From the NCBI RefSeq assembly GCF_001267405.1, contig NZ_CP012369.1:1142001-1206000 (forward strand): a stretch of DNA of 64,000 nucleotides. The letters run 5' to 3'. The notes under the pieces are model-generated. The model saw nothing but the letters and a program-made list of their open reading frames with translations. It did no database searches and had not been told where the DNA came from. This DNA is from Moorella thermoacetica. Its GTDB lineage: Bacteria; Bacillota; DSM-521; Neomoorellales; Neomoorellaceae. Of the stretch, positions 50,277 through 60,382 are shown piece by piece. Each line of letters starts with the position of its first letter. Positions within the stretch are counted from its first letter, which is position 1. Position numbers and translations under genes: made by a program.

Positions 50277-51323
50277 ATGATGACATTAAGCATTCTGGCC
50301 CTGCTGGTGGCCGTTTTGCTAACAGTAAACTCCGGCTGGTACTTTATCCGCCGCGCCGGTAAAAAAGCCAGGCGCCAGGCCCTCTATGCCCTCCTGGCGT
50401 TTATCATTTCCGTAGCGGCAGCTGCCGGCCATCCCGGTGGAGGTCCGGGCCCGTCCGGCAGCCTACAGTCCCAGCCACGCAGCCAGGCCCAGGCCCCTGT
50501 GCAGGCGCCAGCCGGTACACCCCTGTCGCGGGAATCTCAGACGAACCCTTCTCCACGCCGGGAAGAAGCCGGTAAATTACGCGTCCATTTCCTGGATGTA
50601 GGCCAGGGTGATGCCATCCTGGTGCAATTGCCCGGCGGCCAGAATATTTTAATCGATGCCGGCACCAATGAAGCCGGTCCTGTTGTGGTCCAGGACCTGA
50701 AACAGTATGCCGTTGCAAAACTTGATTATGTCATCGGGACCCATCCCCATGAAGACCATATTGGCGGCCTGGACCAGGTCATCAATACTTTTCCGGTAGG
50801 CAAGGTTTACCTGCCCAGGGTGACCAATAATACGGCTTCCTACAGGGAACTGCTGCTGGCAATAAAAAACAAGGGCCTCAAGGTTACAGAGGCCCGGGCC
50901 GGAGTTAGCATCCCCCTGGGCGACGGCGTCCAGGCCCTTTTTATCAACCCGGCGAAGAAAAACTATGATGACTTGAATGACTGGAGCGCCGTCCTGCGCC
51001 TGACTTATGGGCAAACCTCTTTTCTCTTTACCGGCGATGCTGGCAGCGCCGCCGAGGAAGAGATGCTGGCCAGCCACCAGCCCCTCAGGGCCGATGTGCT
51101 TAAAGTAGCCCACCATGGCTCCCGTACCGCCACCGGCACCGCCTTTTTAAAGGCCGTAGCACCTGCATACGCCGTCATCTCCGTCGGTAAAGGAAATGAC
51201 TACGGCCATCCCCATGCCCAGACCCTTAAGCGCTTGCAACAGGCCGGGGTTAAGGTATATCGCACCGACCGCGATGGTACCATAACGGCCGTCTCCGACG
51301 GCCGGGAGGTAATCATGCCCTGA
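50277..51323 (+). CDS. Metallo-beta-lactamase-fold hydrolase (ComEC/Rec2 C-terminal-like)
   Basis: 348 aa. An N-terminal helix and signal-like segment is followed by a low-complexity Gly/Pro/Gln linker, then an MBL domain (LRVHFLDVGQGDAILVQLPGG, THPHEDHIGGLDQ, FTGDAGSAAEEEML, KVAHHGSRTATG) like the nuclease-like domain of ComEC, without the channel. Probably anchored outside the membrane; it may cut DNA or phosphodiesters. ATG 50277 with GGGGAG; the frame to 50202 is unsupported. DUF3006 follows, as often seen. Confidence 0.87.
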   Translation: MMTLSILALLVAVLLTVNSGWYFIRRAGKKARRQALYALLAFIISVAAAAGHPGGGPGPSGSLQSQPRSQAQAPVQAPAGTPLSRESQTNPSPRREEAGKLRVHFLDVGQGDAILVQLPGGQNILIDAGTNEAGPVVVQDLKQYAVAKLDYVIGTHPHEDHIGGLDQVINTFPVGKVYLPRVTNNTASYRELLLAIKNKGLKVTEARAGVSIPLGDGVQALFINPAKKNYDDLNDWSAVLRLTYGQTSFLFTGDAGSAAEEEMLASHQPLRADVLKVAHHGSRTATGTAFLKAVAPAYAVISVGKGNDYGHPHAQTLKRLQQAGVKVYRTDRDGTITAVSDGREVIMP

Positions 51324-51423
51324 CCCTTGAGACGAAGACCCGCCCCCCTTTCCGGCCAGATCGATAAACCCTTTGAGTTTTATACAACAAATGGTTTCAA
51401 GTAAAGAAAGGAGCACTATAACC

Positions 51424-51642
51424 ATGCGCCGCCACGAATTGCTGGTTATTGACCGTTTTGAAGATGATATGGCCGTTATCGAATACGGCCAGCGCACCTT
51501 TAACCTCCCCCGTTCCCTCTTGCCCCGGGCCGCCAAAGAGGGTGATGTAATTAAGCTTGCCGTCGTCTTGGACCCGGAAGCCACCGCCAGGCGCAAAAAA
51601 GAAGTCCGCTCCCTGGCGGACGAGGTGTTTGAGAAGGGATAA
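51424..51642 (+). CDS. DUF3006 family protein
   Basis: 72 aa. Small beta-barrel-like protein (LLVIDRFEDDMAVIEYGQ, FNLPRSLLPRAAKEGDVI) of DUF3006, regularly found next to ComEC-like MBL proteins in Firmicutes. ATG 51424 with AGAAAGGAG upstream; the frame from 51373 has no ribosome site. Function not established. Confidence 0.88.
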   Translation: MRRHELLVIDRFEDDMAVIEYGQRTFNLPRSLLPRAAKEGDVIKLAVVLDPEATARRKKEVRSLADEVFEKG

Positions 51643-51654
51643 AACGCCTTTGCG

Positions 51655-52416
51655 TTATTTTTTAATTGCCGGGAAGTGTTCCCGCTGGAATTTCTGGATT
51701 CCTGGATCATGGCCGGCCAGGATATAATCGGCGTACTGACGGATTCTGGCAAAGCTTTCAAAGTTGGCGCCAACATCGGTTACTATACCCACTGGCCGGT
51801 CCTCATTAATATTTTCTACCAGGTTGACAACGTCACCGGAAACACAGACCACACCCTCGGCTGTTTTCACCAGTACCGACTGGTGGCCCGGAGTGTGCCC
51901 GGGGGTTGGAATGAGTTTGACCCCGGGGACCACATCGGCATAGCCGTTGACAAATCGCCAGGCGAAGAAGTCCACACCCCGCTGGTCGTAAAGGAAGCGG
52001 GTGTCGTTGTAAATCCATTCCTGGCTTTTCAATGGATGGAAGGCATATTCCCATTCCAATTGTTGGACATAGAAAACGGCATTTTTAAAGATACGGTTAT
52101 TTCCAACATGGTCATAGTGTAAATGGGTATTGATAACGATATCCACTTCTTCCGGGTCCCATCCGGTAGCCTTTTTCAAAGCTACAGCCATCTTTTCATC
52201 TTCCTGCTGCTGACAGGGATCCACGTGCTCATTTACCCAGTTCCGGTCGTGGATGCCGGTGTCGACAACGATTTTTGCCTCCGCGCCGATAATGGCTGCC
52301 GCCCAGATGGGAATGGTAATCATTTTACCGAAGTCCTTGGCATAGGTCAGGGTCGATTTGTCGACATAGAGTTCGCCCATCTTAAGAGCAACAACTTGTA
52401 AGGGGTTAATTCCCAT
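51655..52416 (-). CDS. MBL-fold lactonase-like hydrolase
   Basis: 253 aa. Complete AHL-lactonase-type metal site: NTHLHYDHVGN (HxHxDH), His in TPGHTPGHQS, Asp in CVSGDVVN, and His in ILAGHDPG. Relatives open N-acyl-homoserine lactones, gamma-butyrolactone or other esters. ATG 52416 follows GGGAGG; the longer frame to 52488 lies inside the MFS gene. Last gene of the LacI-controlled operon, 19 bases after the transporter, so it likely hydrolyses the imported compound. Confidence 0.87.
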   Translation of the reverse strand: MGINPLQVVALKMGELYVDKSTLTYAKDFGKMITIPIWAAAIIGAEAKIVVDTGIHDRNWVNEHVDPCQQQEDEKMAVALKKATGWDPEEVDIVINTHLHYDHVGNNRIFKNAVFYVQQLEWEYAFHPLKSQEWIYNDTRFLYDQRGVDFFAWRFVNGYADVVPGVKLIPTPGHTPGHQSVLVKTAEGVVCVSGDVVNLVENINEDRPVGIVTDVGANFESFARIRQYADYILAGHDPGIQKFQREHFPAIKK

Positions 52417-52435
52417 ACTTACTGCCTCCCGGTAA

Positions 52436-53824
52436 TTACTTAACGAAGATAGATTCATCCGATTTGGCAAAAATACCTGCTTTTTCAACTGTAAACAATT
52501 GTAATACTACTCCCATAAGGGCGCAGGCGGCCATGGCAAAGAAGGTATAGATATAACCTGTCGGGCTATTCCAACCACCGCCGAGGCCAATCAACCAACC
52601 CATTAATACCGGGGAGATGCCGCCACCAATAAACATGGCCGTAGTGATAATGCCATTGGCAGTAGAGGTAGCAGCCTTTTCGGCCGAGTCGGAGGCCATG
52701 GCATAGTAAATTGGCCAAACAGCATTGGAAACAACACCGAAAAGTAACTGGATTAATACGAGTTTACTCATATTGGTGGCAAAATAGAAGGCAGCGATAC
52801 CGGCGCTCATCCATAAGCCGCAGACAACCAGGGTCCATTTTCGACCCAGGTAGTCTGACAGCCAGGGCCAGAGGATCTGCCCGAAGGCGCCAGTCAGGGT
52901 AAAGATAATACTCAATCCTGCCGAAGCGGCTACGGAGAACCCGACTACATAATGGAGATAAGGAGTTAAGACTACATTAATGCCCATATAAACAATCTGG
53001 GTTAGAAGGGTATTCCCGGCAGTTAAAGAGACATTTTTATTTTTAAGGGTTTTAATAAAAACATTCATACCCTGTCCTTTACCTACGTTGACCCCTACAT
53101 CGAGTTCCGGTTTAGTTAGACCTTTAGCTTCAATATCCTTATATAGGGTATCTACCCGTTCCGGGGTTGAATACCACAGCCAAAAGAGCATAATTGGGAC
53201 GGCAATAATGGCGAAAAAGAAGCTATAACGCCAATTTTCGGCTCCAAAGGTACTCAGTACATAGCTGGCGACAACGCCACTTAATAAAGCACCAATGGGA
53301 TAACCTGTATGATGGACACCCAGCGCAAAACCGCGGTTTTCTACCGGCCACCACTCGGCCGTATTACTGACGCCAACCGGTTCGCCCCAGCCGGCACCCA
53401 GGTTGACTCCAACCCGCCAGGCAATAAAATGGCTCAACTGGGCACTAAGGGCACGTAAACCTGATAGGAACGACAAAACTGTATACCCGATTACAATTGG
53501 CACCTGAAAACGGGCCCGTTTCCAGCCGGAACCGTAGCGATCGCTCATAATACTGCCCGGTATATCCAACACAGCCAGGGCCAGCATAATGAGGGCCACC
53601 ATATTGCCCCATTGTTCCGGGGAAAGGTGAAACTCTTCGGTAATACTGGGCCCGAGGCGTAAGATAATCTCGCGATCAAAGGCGTTGATTACCCAGATAC
53701 CCCAGCAGACAAGCAGGGAAACCCAGGAGTATGGGTGCACAGATCTTGGTATCCAGGAACTCTGGACGTGTTTCTTAAGGTCGCCTTCTTTCTCAACCCT
53801 GCGTCCCAATGTTTCTACTGCCAC
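52436..53824 (-). CDS. MFS organic-anion transporter (ACS-like)
   Basis: 462 aa, 12 membrane segments. The WGIWVINAFDREIILRLGP start and GAGWGEPVGVSNTAEWWP signature resemble the anion:cation symporter group (hexuronate, phthalate and tartrate carriers). Likely importer of the operon's carboxylate or lactone substrate. Co-transcribed between the SDR and the lactonase-like gene. Confidence 0.85.
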   Translation of the reverse strand: MAVETLGRRVEKEGDLKKHVQSSWIPRSVHPYSWVSLLVCWGIWVINAFDREIILRLGPSITEEFHLSPEQWGNMVALIMLALAVLDIPGSIMSDRYGSGWKRARFQVPIVIGYTVLSFLSGLRALSAQLSHFIAWRVGVNLGAGWGEPVGVSNTAEWWPVENRGFALGVHHTGYPIGALLSGVVASYVLSTFGAENWRYSFFFAIIAVPIMLFWLWYSTPERVDTLYKDIEAKGLTKPELDVGVNVGKGQGMNVFIKTLKNKNVSLTAGNTLLTQIVYMGINVVLTPYLHYVVGFSVAASAGLSIIFTLTGAFGQILWPWLSDYLGRKWTLVVCGLWMSAGIAAFYFATNMSKLVLIQLLFGVVSNAVWPIYYAMASDSAEKAATSTANGIITTAMFIGGGISPVLMGWLIGLGGGWNSPTGYIYTFFAMAACALMGVVLQLFTVEKAGIFAKSDESIFVK

Positions 53825-53986
53825 AGGATTTCCTCCTTATCAAGAAGTAAATAAAGTAACGTAGATAAAGGATTTTAAAAAATACTTGAGTTTACCAGTC
53901 AAACAATGGCTTTCATAACTTTAAGGCGAATTTTTCTAGGGGTTCATCCCCCCTTTCTATTTTATCATACCGCTCATTTACCTGGT

Positions 53987-54727
53987 TTAGAGAACCATCC
54001 CACCCCCTACATTGATTACTTCCCCGGTTATATATCCTGCTTCTTCGGAAGCCAGGAAAGCGACAAGGTTGGCCACGTCCTCGGGTTTGCCCGCCCGGCC
54101 CATAGGAATTTTGCTGATCATAATATCCCAGACCTTTTCCGGTACTCCCCTGGTCATATCGGTATCGATAAATCCCGGGCAAATGGCATTAGCGGTGATA
54201 CCTTTCCGGGCCAGTTCCCGCGCTGCCGTTTTGGTAAGACCAACAACACCGGCTTTGGAGGCAGCATAATTTGCCTGACCTATATTACCCAACCAGCTGG
54301 CTGAAGCAATATTGATAATCCTACCTGTTTCCCGTTCCCGCATCAGCTGGGCAGCCACCTGGGTACAGTGGAAGGTCCCGGTAAGATTTACCGCAATGAC
54401 CTGATCCCACTGCTCCATAGTCATTTTGTGGAGCATAGCATCACGATTAATACCGGCATTATTTACCAGGCAGTACAGGGGACCTAGATTTTCTTCAACA
54501 AATTTAAACATGTCTTCTACTTCCGTGCGATTAGCAATATTGCATTGATAGGCTACAGCTTCCCCCCCACGGGCCTTAATTTCAGCTACAGTAGCTTCAG
54601 CATTATCCATGATAACATCAGCTACAAGGACCTTTGCCCCTTCATCGGCCAGTTTGATGGCGATACCTTTACCAATCCCCCGACCGGCACCGGTTACAAC
54701 TGCAACTTTACCTTCTAACCTTTTCAT
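53987..54727 (-). CDS. Short-chain dehydrogenase (FabG / acetoacetyl-CoA reductase type)
   Basis: 246 aa, classical SDR. NADP-binding VTGAGRGIGKGIA, LVNNAGINRDAML, catalytic Ser-Tyr-Lys as IASAS ... NYAASKAGVVGLTK, and ICPGFIDTDMTRG. Could oxidise a 3-hydroxyacyl-CoA to 3-ketoacyl-CoA or do the reverse. ATG 54727 (LMKRLEGK); the ORF to 54784 overlaps upstream sequence. Its setting with thiolase and CoA-transferase points to catabolism rather than fatty-acid synthesis. Confidence 0.88.
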   Translation of the reverse strand: MKRLEGKVAVVTGAGRGIGKGIAIKLADEGAKVLVADVIMDNAEATVAEIKARGGEAVAYQCNIANRTEVEDMFKFVEENLGPLYCLVNNAGINRDAMLHKMTMEQWDQVIAVNLTGTFHCTQVAAQLMRERETGRIINIASASWLGNIGQANYAASKAGVVGLTKTAARELARKGITANAICPGFIDTDMTRGVPEKVWDIMISKIPMGRAGKPEDVANLVAFLASEEAGYITGEVINVGGGMVL

Positions 54728-54786
54728 TAAACCCAACACCTTTCGTAAAAAATTTGTTGGATAAGCCATGGTTAGCAAAACCAAGG

Positions 54787-56370
54787 TTATTTTTTAGCGC
54801 TAATTATCTCTTTGAGCCCATATTTACCCTGGTTATAAATACAGGGATCGCCAACCCGTAGAGGTTCAGCAATACGCGGTCGAAATTCCATTTGGTTGAG
54901 GACATCCTTTTCCAGGTCAATTCCGGGTGCAATTTCTACCAGTACGGGTCCGTCTTCCTGAAGCTCAAAAACAGCCCTCTCGGTTATAAAGTGCACCTTT
55001 TGTTTTTTCTGACGAGCCAGGAGACCGCTGAAGGAAATTTGCTGAACTTGCTTTACCAGTTTTTTGATTGATCCTTCCTGCAAGATCTTCACTTTCCCAT
55101 CAACAAAATCGACTTTTAAGCCGCCGGTAGTAAAAGTTGAACAGAAGATTACATGCTTGGCACCCTGGGTTATATCGATAAACCCGCCGGCACCGGCTGC
55201 ACGAGACCCCATTTTAGTGGCATTGACATTTCCGTTAGCATCCATTTCCCCGGCACCCATGAAGGTGAAATCAACTCCTGCACCGGTATAAAAATCAAAT
55301 TGATCGTCGTGCCGGATTAAAGCATCGGTATTTTTGGCAATACCAAAGTCAATGCCACCGGCAGGAATACCACCGTAGACCCCAGACTCTACGGTGATTG
55401 TAATATCATCCAGGATACCTTCTTCGGCGGCAATGGGGCCGACAACGTCGTTAGGAATGCCTGTACCCAGGTTGATGATGGCATCAGGCTCCAATTCCAT
55501 CATGGCTCGCCGGCCGATTACCTTGCGGATATTCAACGGCAGGGGTTCTATCCTGGAAACCGGCACCCGTAAATCGCCACAGTAGGCAGGATCGAAAACC
55601 CAGCTGGAGGTCTGGCGGTGGTCTTCGTCAGGATTCTGGCAAACGACAATGGCATCTACAAAGACACCGGGTACAACCACCTGCTTGGGATGCAGGGTAT
55701 GGGCCTGGGCTACCCGCTTAACCTGGCAGAGGACCTTACCGCCAAAACGCTTGGCTGCCAGGACGGCTGGTAAAACCTCAAGTTTCATTCCCTCTTCTTC
55801 CGTGGTAATGTTACCGTTTTCATCAGCCGTCGTACCCCGGATAATTACGAAATCAATGGGTGGAATTTTATAGAGCAGGTACTCTTCGCCGTCCAGGGTG
55901 ACAACTTCGACCAAGTCCTCCAGGGGTTTAGTTCGCTCGTTCATCTTACCGCCCTCGATACGTGGATCGACGAAAGTGCCCAGGCCGATTTTAGTTAATT
56001 TACCCGGTTGCCCGCAGGCTACACTACGGTATATCTGCGCCAGCTGGCCCTGGGGCATACAATATGCTTCTACTTTGTTGTTGCTAATCATCTCCATCCA
56101 GCGCGGTTGCAGGCCCCAGTGGGAACCGATGATACGCGTGACCAGTCCTTCGTGGGCATAGTGCTGGATGCCCCGGTCGCGGTTACTCTGGCCGGCTGAG
56201 TGGATCAGGGTTAAATTGCGGGGATGGCCGGTTTCTAAGAAACGCTTCTCAATGCCTTTAAGGATTTCTTCGCTGGCACTTACCAGGGTCATTCCCACCG
56301 AAGCAATTACTGCCCCGTCAAAGATTAATTTGGCAGCTTCTTCACCTGTCATAAAACTGGGACGTCTCAT
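54787..56370 (-). CDS. Fused CoA-transferase (propionate/acetoacetate CoA-transferase family)
   Basis: 527 aa, alpha and beta domains fused, as in YdiF and propionate CoA-transferase. Catalytic Glu328 in TVESGVYGGIPAGGIDFG; beta-domain signatures GAGVDFTFMGAGEMDANGN and GGFIDITQGAKHVIFC. Exchanges CoA between an acyl-CoA and a free acid such as acetate via a Glu-CoA thioester. No ribosome problem: ATG 56370. A long perfect inverted repeat (56404-56445) sits just upstream. Confidence 0.9.
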   Translation of the reverse strand: MRRPSFMTGEEAAKLIFDGAVIASVGMTLVSASEEILKGIEKRFLETGHPRNLTLIHSAGQSNRDRGIQHYAHEGLVTRIIGSHWGLQPRWMEMISNNKVEAYCMPQGQLAQIYRSVACGQPGKLTKIGLGTFVDPRIEGGKMNERTKPLEDLVEVVTLDGEEYLLYKIPPIDFVIIRGTTADENGNITTEEEGMKLEVLPAVLAAKRFGGKVLCQVKRVAQAHTLHPKQVVVPGVFVDAIVVCQNPDEDHRQTSSWVFDPAYCGDLRVPVSRIEPLPLNIRKVIGRRAMMELEPDAIINLGTGIPNDVVGPIAAEEGILDDITITVESGVYGGIPAGGIDFGIAKNTDALIRHDDQFDFYTGAGVDFTFMGAGEMDANGNVNATKMGSRAAGAGGFIDITQGAKHVIFCSTFTTGGLKVDFVDGKVKILQEGSIKKLVKQVQQISFSGLLARQKKQKVHFITERAVFELQEDGPVLVEIAPGIDLEKDVLNQMEFRPRIAEPLRVGDPCIYNQGKYGLKEIISAKK

Positions 56371-56403
56371 AACATAACCTCACCCTATTTGAGTAATATT
56401 GGG

Positions 56404-56445
56404 GATGAAGTAGCTAAACCAGGGTTATAGTTTAGCTACTTCATC
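56404..56445. repeat. Perfect 16-bp inverted repeat between thiolase and CoA-transferase genes
   Basis: GATGAAGTAGCTAAAC and its exact reverse complement separated by 10 bases. No U-tract on either side. It may act as an RNA stability or processing hairpin or a regulator site inside the operon. Confidence 0.75.
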
Positions 56446-56459
56446 GGGTACGTAGTAAT

Positions 56460-57641
56460 TTAAGCTATATTTTCAAAGACCGTAGCAATACCCTGGCCGC
56501 CGCCAATACACATGGTAACGATACCATATTTAGCCTGGCGACGTACCATTTCTTTTTGTAATTTAACAGTTAAGATAATGCCGGTTGCACCGATGGGGTG
56601 ACCCAGGGCGATGGCGCCACCATTAACGTTTACCTTTTCTTCGGGAAGTCCCAGAATGCGCATAACGGCAATCGACTGGGAGGCAAAAGCTTCATTCAGC
56701 TCAAAGAGGTCGATATCAGCAAGGGTTAGCCCGGCTTTCTCGACTGCCTTCATAGTCGCGGGGGCAGGACCGATGCCCATAACATCTGGATCAACCCCGG
56801 CCACTGCCTGGCTGCGGATTAGCAGTAAGGGCTTGAGGCCAAGTTTGTTGGCTTTTTCGGCCGTCATTAGAACTACTGCTCCAGCGCCGTCGTTGATACC
56901 CGAAGAATTGCCAGCAGTTACCGTACCGCCTTCCCGGAAAGCAGGCTTTAATTTTGCCAGTTGCTCCATGGTGAGGCCAAAACGAGGATGTTCATCCTGG
57001 GCAAAAATCCTGGTTTCCCTTTTACCGGCAGGGACTTCAACCGGGAGAATTTCGTCCACAAATTTGCCAGCTTTAATGGCAGCCTCAGCTTTCTGCTGGC
57101 TCTTTAAAGCAAAGGCATCTTGTTCTTCCCTGGAGATATGGTAACGTTCAGCAATGTTTTCGGCTGTGACACCATTTGGATACGGTCCCAGGGGCCAGGT
57201 TAAAATGGTAAGCAAACCGTCTTCTAATTGGCCATGGCCAAACCCATAACCATAACGGGCTTTCCGAACATAATAGGGTAACTGGTTCATATTCTCGGTG
57301 CCGCAGGCGACGACAATTTCAGCATTGCCACTTTGAATCTCCTGAACGGCGCTGTTGATGGCCTGCAGTCCCGAACCACACTGGCGGTTTACTGAAAAAG
57401 CTGTTGTCTCCAGAGGTAACCCTGCCTTTAAAGAACACATCCTGGCGATAAAACCGTTTTCTGCAACTTGGCCGACATTGCCGACAATAACCTCATCAAC
57501 CTGGTTGCCTTCCAAACCTGCCCTCCGGACGGCCTCTTTAATCACCATGGCACCCAAGTCAGCCTGGTGGATATCCTTCAGGCTACCACCACGGGTCCCT
57601 ACCGCTGTCCTGACACCGCTAACTATAACAACATCCTTCAT
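56460..57641 (-). CDS. Thiolase (acetyl-CoA C-acyltransferase)
   Basis: 393 aa. Catalytic Cys88 (NRQCGSG), His348 (LGHPIGATG) and Cys378 (CIGGGQG) are all present. Splits 3-ketoacyl-CoA to acetyl-CoA plus a shorter acyl-CoA. RBS AAAGGGG before ATG 57641. A 14-bp LacI-type site lies 20 bases upstream (57661-57674), so this gene may have an internal regulated promoter. Confidence 0.94.
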   Translation of the reverse strand: MKDVVIVSGVRTAVGTRGGSLKDIHQADLGAMVIKEAVRRAGLEGNQVDEVIVGNVGQVAENGFIARMCSLKAGLPLETTAFSVNRQCGSGLQAINSAVQEIQSGNAEIVVACGTENMNQLPYYVRKARYGYGFGHGQLEDGLLTILTWPLGPYPNGVTAENIAERYHISREEQDAFALKSQQKAEAAIKAGKFVDEILPVEVPAGKRETRIFAQDEHPRFGLTMEQLAKLKPAFREGGTVTAGNSSGINDGAGAVVLMTAEKANKLGLKPLLLIRSQAVAGVDPDVMGIGPAPATMKAVEKAGLTLADIDLFELNEAFASQSIAVMRILGLPEEKVNVNGGAIALGHPIGATGIILTVKLQKEMVRRQAKYGIVTMCIGGGQGIATVFENIA

Positions 57642-57660
57642 TATAAATCCCCTTTCTTTT

Positions 57661-57674
57661 TGGAAGCGTTACCA
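57661..57674. promoter_or_regulatory. LacI-type operator, site 1
   Basis: TGGAAGCGTTACCA between the ligase and thiolase genes. It fits the TGGAANCGTTACCA pattern shared with two other places in the operon. Confidence 0.7.
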
Positions 57675-57677
57675 TTT

Positions 57678-59318
57678 TTATTGAAACTGTTGCCGGAGAA
57701 GCTTTTTATCAATTTTGCCATTGGCATTCTTCGGCAACTCGTTAACAAAATTGACATATTGCGGTACTTTATATTTAGCTAGTCTCGCCCTTACCCAGTC
57801 TTGAATCTCTCTCCCTGTAATGCTACTACCATGATTATTGGGAACAACTACCGCCCTGGCTACTTCCCCGTAAATAGGATCCACGGAACCAATTACCGCA
57901 ACTTCTTTTACACCCGGGTGGGAATAGATGACATTTTCAACTTCCAGGGAATAAATTTTTTCACCGCCGCGATTAATCATGTCCTTTAACCTATCCATGA
58001 TATAAACATAACCATCCCCATCTATCCGGGCTACATCCCCTGTCCTGAACCACCCTCCTTGAAAAGCCCTGGTGGTAGCTTCATCATTATTCCAGTATTG
58101 TTGGGTCACAACGGGTCCCCGGATACAAAGCTCGCCAACCCCTTTACCGGTAATATCCCGCCCTTCAGCGTCAATTACTTTACAATCGACTACTGGAATT
58201 GGTATCCCGGAAGTGCCTATCCTTGGACTTGTGGCTACGTCACCCGGGAATAAGGTTGCCGGGGAACTGGTTTCCGTTAGGCCGTAAACAGTATGAAACT
58301 CCAGTTGGGGTATCCATGTCTTAATTTTTTTTATCGTTTCTATCGGGATTGCCCCCCCGCCACAGGCTGCCTTACGTAAATCAGGTAATTGATAATGCCT
58401 GTAACCTTGTTCGAGGAGCATGATATAGACTGTGGGAGCGGCATGGAAGAAAGTAATAGAATAACATGTTAAAATATTGAGGACTTCTTGGGTGTTGAAA
58501 AAGGGTAACAGATATACTGTACCGCCAATATGCATGAAAAGCAAAAAGAGAGCAGCTAAACCTGTTATATGGAAAATTGGAACTGCAATAAGGGTACTAT
58601 CTGCTGCCGTTAACTGCAGGGTGCGCTCATAGCTGATAACACTTTGGAGGAGATTAAAATGGGTAAGATAAGCGCCTTTGGGTTTACCGGTAGTTCCCGA
58701 GGTATACATGATTACCGCGCCATCTTGTTCGTCGACAGGCGCCGGTGGAATTTCCGTTTCGCGAAAAACATTCTTTAAGGTTATTATGGAAGCGTTACCA
58801 AAATTGATATTAATTTTATCGGTAATCGGTTCGGTAACAATTATTTGTTCAATACTTGTTTCTTTGATAAAAGGCAAGACGTTGGGTAGCCACTCCGGGT
58901 TAGTTATTAAGATCCTAGCCCCCGAATCCTTGAGCATAAAATTAAGTTCAGTAGCTTTAAGTTTGGTACTCAGGGGTAAAGCTATGGCTCCCAGATACAT
59001 TGCTGCATAAAAGCTAAGGCAGAAGTCGATACTATTCACCAGCAAGAGGGCAACCACATCACCTTTTTTAACCTGATACTTATTCCACAAGCCGGATGCC
59101 AGTCGCCGTGAAGCTTCCTGCATTTCCCTATAACTTAAAGAACTATTTCCTGCACGTAGCGCCGTTTTATCAGGTTGCCTGCTGACAGAACGGGAAAAAT
59201 CTTCCCACAAATTAGTCGTACCGTGGTCGTAATACCGGTACTCAACTCCATTGAACTTGCATGTTTTTAAATCCTTTTCAGCCAACTCGAACCATTTACC
59301 ATAACCCGAAACCGCCAT
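57678..59318 (-). CDS. Acyl-CoA synthetase (AMP-forming)
   Basis: 546 aa ANL-family ligase. AMP-binding P-loop AVIMYTSGTTGKPKGAYLTH, A5-like VYGLTETSSPATL, GWFRTGDVARIDGDGY, and the C-terminal catalytic Lys in PKNANGKIDKKLL. Activates a carboxylic acid to its CoA ester; the family (fatty acid, 4-coumarate or other) cannot be resolved. Starts 35 bases after the lacI-type gene; contains operator site 2. Confidence 0.92.
   Translation of the reverse strand: MAVSGYGKWFELAEKDLKTCKFNGVEYRYYDHGTTNLWEDFSRSVSRQPDKTALRAGNSSLSYREMQEASRRLASGLWNKYQVKKGDVVALLLVNSIDFCLSFYAAMYLGAIALPLSTKLKATELNFMLKDSGARILITNPEWLPNVLPFIKETSIEQIIVTEPITDKININFGNASIITLKNVFRETEIPPAPVDEQDGAVIMYTSGTTGKPKGAYLTHFNLLQSVISYERTLQLTAADSTLIAVPIFHITGLAALFLLFMHIGGTVYLLPFFNTQEVLNILTCYSITFFHAAPTVYIMLLEQGYRHYQLPDLRKAACGGGAIPIETIKKIKTWIPQLEFHTVYGLTETSSPATLFPGDVATSPRIGTSGIPIPVVDCKVIDAEGRDITGKGVGELCIRGPVVTQQYWNNDEATTRAFQGGWFRTGDVARIDGDGYVYIMDRLKDMINRGGEKIYSLEVENVIYSHPGVKEVAVIGSVDPIYGEVARAVVVPNNHGSSITGREIQDWVRARLAKYKVPQYVNFVNELPKNANGKIDKKLLRQQFQ
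58787..58800. promoter_or_regulatory. LacI-type operator, site 2 (inside the ligase gene)
   Basis: TGGAAGCGTTACCA, identical over 14 bases to site 1, within the coding sequence. Could allow DNA looping with sites 1 and 3, as in lac, or could be coincidental coding. Confidence 0.5.
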
Positions 59319-59353
59319 AATATGTCCCCTCCATGATAGATAAATATACTTTA

Positions 59354-60367
59354 TTATTTACCGGGTTTATACTCGGCGGTACTCTCACGGATGATCAGCT
59401 TAGGTGTAAAGATAATACGTTTTGGTGCTCCTATTTTACCTTTCATTCTGTCAATTAAGACCTCGGCAGCTGTCTGGCCCATTTCATACTGGGGCTGGCG
59501 GATGGTCGTGAGTTTTACCCTTGCCAGAGAAGCCATGTCAATATCATCGTAACCTATAACACTTATATCTCGGGGTATTTCTTTCCCCTCCTCGTACAGG
59601 GCTTCTATCAATCCCAGGGCCATGAGATCGTTTCCACAAAAGACTGCAGTAATGTCTTCGTTCTGGCTTAAATATTCTTTAGCGAATTTATACCCTGCTT
59701 CCATCTGCAAATTACCATAAACTATTCTTTCTTGATTTAACTGGATACCATAATGGACATGGGCGTCGATGAAGCCACGAAGGCGATCTCGGGTAGCACT
59801 GGAGTTTTTAAAACCAGCCAGGTGAGCGATATTACGATGCCCTAGCTTGATGAGGTGCTCAGCGGCCAGGTAACCGCCTAGATAATTATCTACGGAGATA
59901 ACATCTGTCTCGACGGAGGGTAGGTAGCGATTGAGCAAAACAACCGGGCAGCGTAATTTTTCTAACTGTTGGATCAAAGCCTCGGTTTCCATGGCTGTAA
60001 TCATGATAATGCCAGCAAAGCCATATTCCTCGGCTGCCCGAATATATATCTCCTCTTTTTGCGGGTCATAATCACTATCGCTAACTACAACCATATAACC
60101 TTCTTTATTCAGGATATCTTTTACGGCACGGGTTAGTTCTGCATAGAAAGGGTTACGAATATCGCCAATTATAAGGGCAACTACGTTAATTTGGCCCATA
60201 ACCAGACCGCGGGCAATGCGACTGGGGCGGTAACCAAGTTCATCTATAACTTGCTTGACCCGTTCCCTGGTTTTGGGATCAACGTTGGGGTGGTTTGTTA
60301 AAACACGTGAAACCGTAGAACAGGATACCCCGCTTCTTTGGGCTATATCTTTGATGGTTATGCGCAT
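59354..60367 (-). CDS. LacI-family transcriptional regulator
   Basis: 337 aa. HTH at the N-terminus (ITIKDIAQRSGVSCSTVSRVLTNHPNVDPKTRERV), hinge helix and GYRPSRIARGLV, then a periplasmic-binding-protein-like effector domain (NVVALIIGDIRNPFYAELTRAV). ATG 60367 with AGAGGA; the ORF to 60430 overlaps the operator and has no ribosome site. First gene of the operon and probably autoregulated. Confidence 0.92.
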   Translation of the reverse strand: MRITIKDIAQRSGVSCSTVSRVLTNHPNVDPKTRERVKQVIDELGYRPSRIARGLVMGQINVVALIIGDIRNPFYAELTRAVKDILNKEGYMVVVSDSDYDPQKEEIYIRAAEEYGFAGIIMITAMETEALIQQLEKLRCPVVLLNRYLPSVETDVISVDNYLGGYLAAEHLIKLGHRNIAHLAGFKNSSATRDRLRGFIDAHVHYGIQLNQERIVYGNLQMEAGYKFAKEYLSQNEDITAVFCGNDLMALGLIEALYEEGKEIPRDISVIGYDDIDMASLARVKLTTIRQPQYEMGQTAAEVLIDRMKGKIGAPKRIIFTPKLIIRESTAEYKPGK

Positions 60368-60382
60368 ATTTTTCATTCCTCT

